From NCBI GenBank assembly GCA_027625915.1, contig JANTQA010000023.1:8122001-8186000 (forward strand): 64,000 nucleotides of DNA, read 5' to 3'. Below, one piece after another: positions 60,116-64,000 of this stretch (its first letter is position 1; each line of letters opens with the position of its first letter). The position numbers and the translations under genes are program-made. The notes beneath the pieces were generated by a model that had not been told where the DNA came from, searched no databases, and saw only the letters and a program-made list of their open reading frames with translations. The stretch is from Anaeramoeba flamelloides (lineage: Eukaryota; Metamonada; Anaeramoebidae).

Positions 60116-61169
60116 TTTTTTACTATAAATTAAAGAGTATTTCACAAATACAGAAAAGTAGATATTGCTAGTATCAAAGATTCTCATAAATATTGCCCAT
60201 CATAACATAATTTTGAAAATTTTTTGAGTCTATTTTAAATGTTAAAATTATATCTATAAATTACTAACAATTGTATCAAATTTTAAATTTAACAACAAAA
60301 TAGAAAATTAATAATTATTAATCAAAATAATAAAAATTGGTATGTACTTGATTTTATAGTGATATTTTCAAAAAAAAATATTTTCCAAAATTTCAACTAA
60401 AAGATATTTAAAAGTCATAAAATTCCCAGATGATCATCTAATTTTATTTTGAGTTTTTCTTAAGATCAAAAAACTAAATTGTGATATTAAACCAATCTTT
60501 GGAAATAAAAATTTTTTTATCTCATGAAACATACTAGATAATTGAAAAAAAAAAAAAAAACGAATTAAATCTTTTTTAAATTTAAAATTACTTCTAAATT
60601 TCCTCAAATAATACTTTTCTTATTTTTTAAATCTTTTATAAGTGCCAAAAATTTTGATCAAAAGTTTTTTTTGAAAAGAATATCGAAAGCACAATCACAA
60701 CCATTAACGTTATTTAGTTATTTAATGTTTTAAATATTTTTTGTTTTATCATTCGTAATACTTTTGAAAAATATTTATTGAAAATAAACACTTTGTCAAT
60801 AATTTTTTGAAATGTTATTTCAACATTTTTTCATTATTTTAAAAAAAATGATCAATAAATTACTAAAAGATATCAAAAGTGATAAGTATTCACAAGATTA
60901 AATATTTTATTTTCTGAAAAACATGATTAAAGAACTCGTTTTTTTCTTTTAAAAAAAGAATGTTTTTTCATTTTGAAAAATGGTTGTAATCATTAGAAAA
61001 GAGTTTACAATTTCTTGCAAAAAAGAAAGAAAGAAAAATACATAAAAAAACAAAACATATTATTTAATTTAAATTTCTTTTTGATGATTAAGATATTTTA
61101 GTCTTCGTTCGATATATTATAAAGAATATATGTATATAAAAATAAATAAATAAAGATAAATAATAAAAT

Positions 61170-62001
61170 CTACATATAACCACCATTTTTTAATGTATTT
61201 TCGATAATGCTTACATTAACTGCATCAAAAACATTTTCGATCTATTTGTTGTAAAAGCAATTGATTCATATTATATAAAATTCAAGAAGGATAATTAAAT
61301 ATAATAAAAGTATTTTATGAATTAAATAAAAATAAAAATAAAAAAAAAAATAAAAATGAAAAATGAATGAAAGAAAGTTAAGAGTAAAAATTTACATTTC
61401 GGGTATCTGTAGCACATGTATAATGACAAAAAATATTTCTTGATTCATTTTCTCCAGCTTCCAAAAATTTAAGTTTAATAAACTTTTTGGCTTCGTCAGG
61501 ATCATTACCGCCTTCGTAATCGGGGAAACATTGGTTTAAATCTTCTGTTTGAATTTTTTTTTCGAAGAGGTCTATTTTGTTAAAAAAGATTACACAATTT
61601 TTTTCTTTAAAAAATTTATCATTTGAAGTTTTTTCAAATAACACTAAACTTTCCAATAGCCTATTTACTTCTTCGTCTTCAAATAATTTTTGATTGAATT
61701 CATTTATTGCTACAACCTTTTGATTTTTTTTTTAATTGTTATTTTTTTATTTATTTATATTTTGATTTATTGTTATTTTATTTTATTTGTATTTTTTAAA
61801 ATTTGAGAGATGGTATTGTTAAGAAATTAAATTTTTAGTTATCAACATTTTATTTTTATTTTATCTTTTTTTTTTTTTTTAATGATTAGAATTGTTAAAA
61901 ATATTTGTAAAAAATATTTTACATAAATTAAAAGTGTAACATTATCGAATTGATGAATCCATTTTCTTCTTTCTGATCTTTGGCCACCAACATCAACAAC
62001 A
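61170..62001 (-). CDS. Heterotrimeric G-protein alpha subunit, 3' half
   Basis: Three exons: 62001-61923, 61716-61396 and 61241-61170, with introns of 206 and 154 bp, both phase 0. Exon one carries switch II ([20 protein letters not shown]). The next gives [20 protein letters not shown], then the guanine-specifying FFNKIDLF and the TCATDT loop. The last reads [20 protein letters not shown] and ends GGYM. These are the G3, G4 and G5 elements of a G-alpha GTPase, which couples receptors to effectors at the plasma membrane. The exon carrying the P-loop and switch I was not found up to 64000, so it lies beyond the window or past a long intron. The C-terminal tail, which sets receptor choice, lacks the Cys of the Gi class. 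Family assignment is secure; subclass is not. Confidence 0.92.
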
Positions 62002-62678
62002 CTATTTATAGAAACCAATATATTAATAGAGTGGGAAAGTTATTTTTATTATAAGAAATTAATATAATTATTATTATTTTTTTAATTATATTACTTGGGA
62101 ATACCAAATCTTCAATAATTATTTTTTTTTTAATTAACTAAAACAAGTTAAATTTGATTTTAAATTTACTTTATTCTATTTACCTTAGTTATTCAATTGA
62201 GTTTGAAATTTTATTAATTAATAATATGCCGGTAGCATTATGAAACAAAAATTATTAATAATAAATTTTTTATTACTACACATAAAAAACTAATTTGTAC
62301 CACACTAGATATACAATTGACTTTGTTAATTCAAAAAAATCCATTTTTAATTGTCAAGATTATCAAAATTGAAAATTAAAATACTTCAAACACAATTCTT
62401 ATATAATAAGATTTTATCCATTAAGAAATTAAATATTTTTTGTTTAATTTCTGGGTTTTACTAATTAAAAACATTGGAAGAAAAAGCTTAAAAAATATGA
62501 ATTGACACATCTTGTTCAAAATGGAAAATTTTTACTCATGATTATCTCTTCCTGTTAAAACTTGAAATCAAAATACTTTATAAAAAATTGCAAATTTAAG
62601 ATATCTAGAAATATAAAGGATAAAGAAAATTTGAGTAATTTTTTTTTTTTAAAAAAATTTGTAAAAATAAACCATTTT

Positions 62679-63188
62679 CTAGTCAAATAGGTATAGTTGT
62701 GGTGAGTGGATAATATGTGTCTAAAGGGTTTGAATGGATATTAGAAGAAAAAATTAATTATTTTGGAAATTTCAAAATTCAAATCATTTTTTTTTTTCAT
62801 TTTGATTTTTTTTTTTCTATAGCCTAATTTGTTTTTCAATTTTTTTTTTTATTGCAAGATCTATAGTTACAAAGTAAAAACCTGGTATTCTAATGTTACT
62901 TCAAACAGTGGAAATGATTGTAGAGAAATGATATTGATTTCTATTGGAATTTTCTTTGGATCTTTAATTGAAGATCAAAATGTACATTGCTGTTTTTCTC
63001 AATGGGATACCTAAGAATTTGGAGTTTTTCTATTTTCAAGAAAATATATTGATTTATTAGTTTTGTTTCATATGGATACCAAATATTATCTGATGTTTAT
63101 TATTTTACTTATTTCTTATTTGTTCTTTATAGATCAATTATAAAAAATAATTGGTATTTGAAAAAAAAATGTTGGGTGACTTTGACTG
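62679..63188. mobile_element. Non-autonomous DNA element E (copy B, without nested insertion)
   Basis: 510 bp matching 38879-39555 minus its 164-bp insert. The right end TTTGACTG is shared; the left end is weaker (CTAGTCAAATAGG). It lies upstream of the visible G-alpha exons, probably in an intron. The rest of 62002-64000 is AT-rich without recognised genes or repeats. Confidence 0.72.
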
Positions 63189-64000
63189 AAACAAAGTTTA
63201 GAATTTGATATAAACTATTGCAATTTGAAGTTATTATATTTTTTAATTTTGATTTGAATAGTCTCATTTTTTTATTTATCATTGACTAATGACAATATAA
63301 ATAATGTATTTTTATTTTTGATAGATAAAATTTTAGATTTTATTTCAAATATTTTTTAAAATAATGAAAAAAATAATTATAATAAATTCGAGAAAAAGAA
63401 AAAGGAGATAAACAACAAAATCAAGAAATTGTACTTTTTTATATTGGTTGTGTAGGATCGAAAACAAAGTATACAAATCTTTTTTACTGATCTCATATTT
63501 TAGAAAAATAGAAAAATGTCAAATCAAGACATAAATTCGAAAAAACAAGAACTTTTAATACTATTTTAACAATTAAAACCAATTTTACAATTTTTTTTGG
63601 GATTGTTTTTTTTGAATTTGAGAAAAATTCTTGAAATGTAAAAAGTGATTTCTGAATTTTTGAAGTTTTTTTGAGAAGGTTTATTTTTCATTTTTTTATT
63701 TTTTGGGAATTGAGATGTGATGGTATTTGGTGAAAAAAATCTTCATTATCTTTATTATACATCACCTGATATTGAATTCTCAAGCCTTTCCACATTACTG
63801 TAATTTAAATTGATATAAAACAAAAAGATTTAAACATTGTGAATGGAATTCCTCTATTTTGGTTTATAACTGATTTATTATTACTTTTGCAATTCGCCAT
63901 ATTAAAATGACCTTTCTTTTTGATTCTAAAAATTTTCAAAATTGTTGAGTTTGACTTGAATCGAATTTTGTAAAATATTTTACGAATAAAATAATTCCAG

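Noticed and set aside
62080-62140. Possible extra G-alpha exon reading IIEDLVFP
   Set aside because: Spacing after the Glu does not fit the switch I motif, and its phase (1) does not match the phase 2 start at 62001.
1-64000. tRNA, rRNA and snRNA genes
   Set aside because: No T-loop consensus in a cloverleaf context, rRNA core or U6-like sequence was noticed on either strand. A covariance-model scan would be decisive.

Overview
The window is very AT-rich nuclear DNA from a free-living, probably amoeboid, protist. The evidence is spliceosomal introns with GTAAGT-type donors, AAT/AAC-coded poly-asparagine runs inside conserved proteins, standard stop codons, and an amoeba/animal-type repertoire (an LvsA/WDFY3-class BEACH protein, MyTH4-RhoGAP, G-alpha, SIN3, ADA3). 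It differs from Dictyostelium in having kilobase introns and intergenic gaps full of inverted-repeat elements. Anaeramoeba or a relative, or a non-dictyostelid amoebozoan, is my guess; the sequence alone does not settle it.

Eight protein genes can be reconstructed, most by joining exons whose splice phases match and whose joined protein fits its family across the junction. (1) An ADA3 (SAGA/ADA histone acetyltransferase) gene enters from the left edge on + and ends at 4659. (2) A roughly 3,400-residue BEACH protein runs on - from 20073 to 6744. (3) A very-long-chain 3-oxoacyl-CoA reductase of the HSD17B12 type runs on -, 25876-24645. (4) A four-SH3 protein runs on -, 30918-27236. (5) Ribosomal protein eL39, only 51 residues in three exons with the ATG alone in the first coding exon, lies on - at 37147-36761. 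(6) A complete SIN3 co-repressor in four exons lies on -, 51404-41408. (7) A single-exon MyTH4-RhoGAP lies on -, 58238-56004. (8) The 3' half of a G-protein alpha gene lies on -, 62001-61170. A further weak gene may lie at about 55070-55689.

The genes are not an operon or a pathway. ADA3 and SIN3 are both chromatin regulators with opposite effects on histone acetylation. The BEACH, SH3, RhoGAP and G-alpha proteins point to a membrane-traffic, cytoskeleton and signalling lifestyle.

Introns fall into two size classes: 88-260 bp, and 2.5-3.1 kb. Long introns and intergenic gaps carry the same repeats: TA-flanked palindromic MITEs, a TTAA-flanked MITE, other TIR elements with nested insertions, 5'-truncated LINE tails, and an unusual family of arrays built from nested hairpins. 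A separate 818-bp palindrome at 53780-54597 has two 321-bp arms around a G/T-only-like loop.

The most distinctive unexplained items are the hairpin arrays and their repeated partner modules, that palindrome, and a tight cluster of reading-frame shifts at homopolymers in the middle of the BEACH gene.
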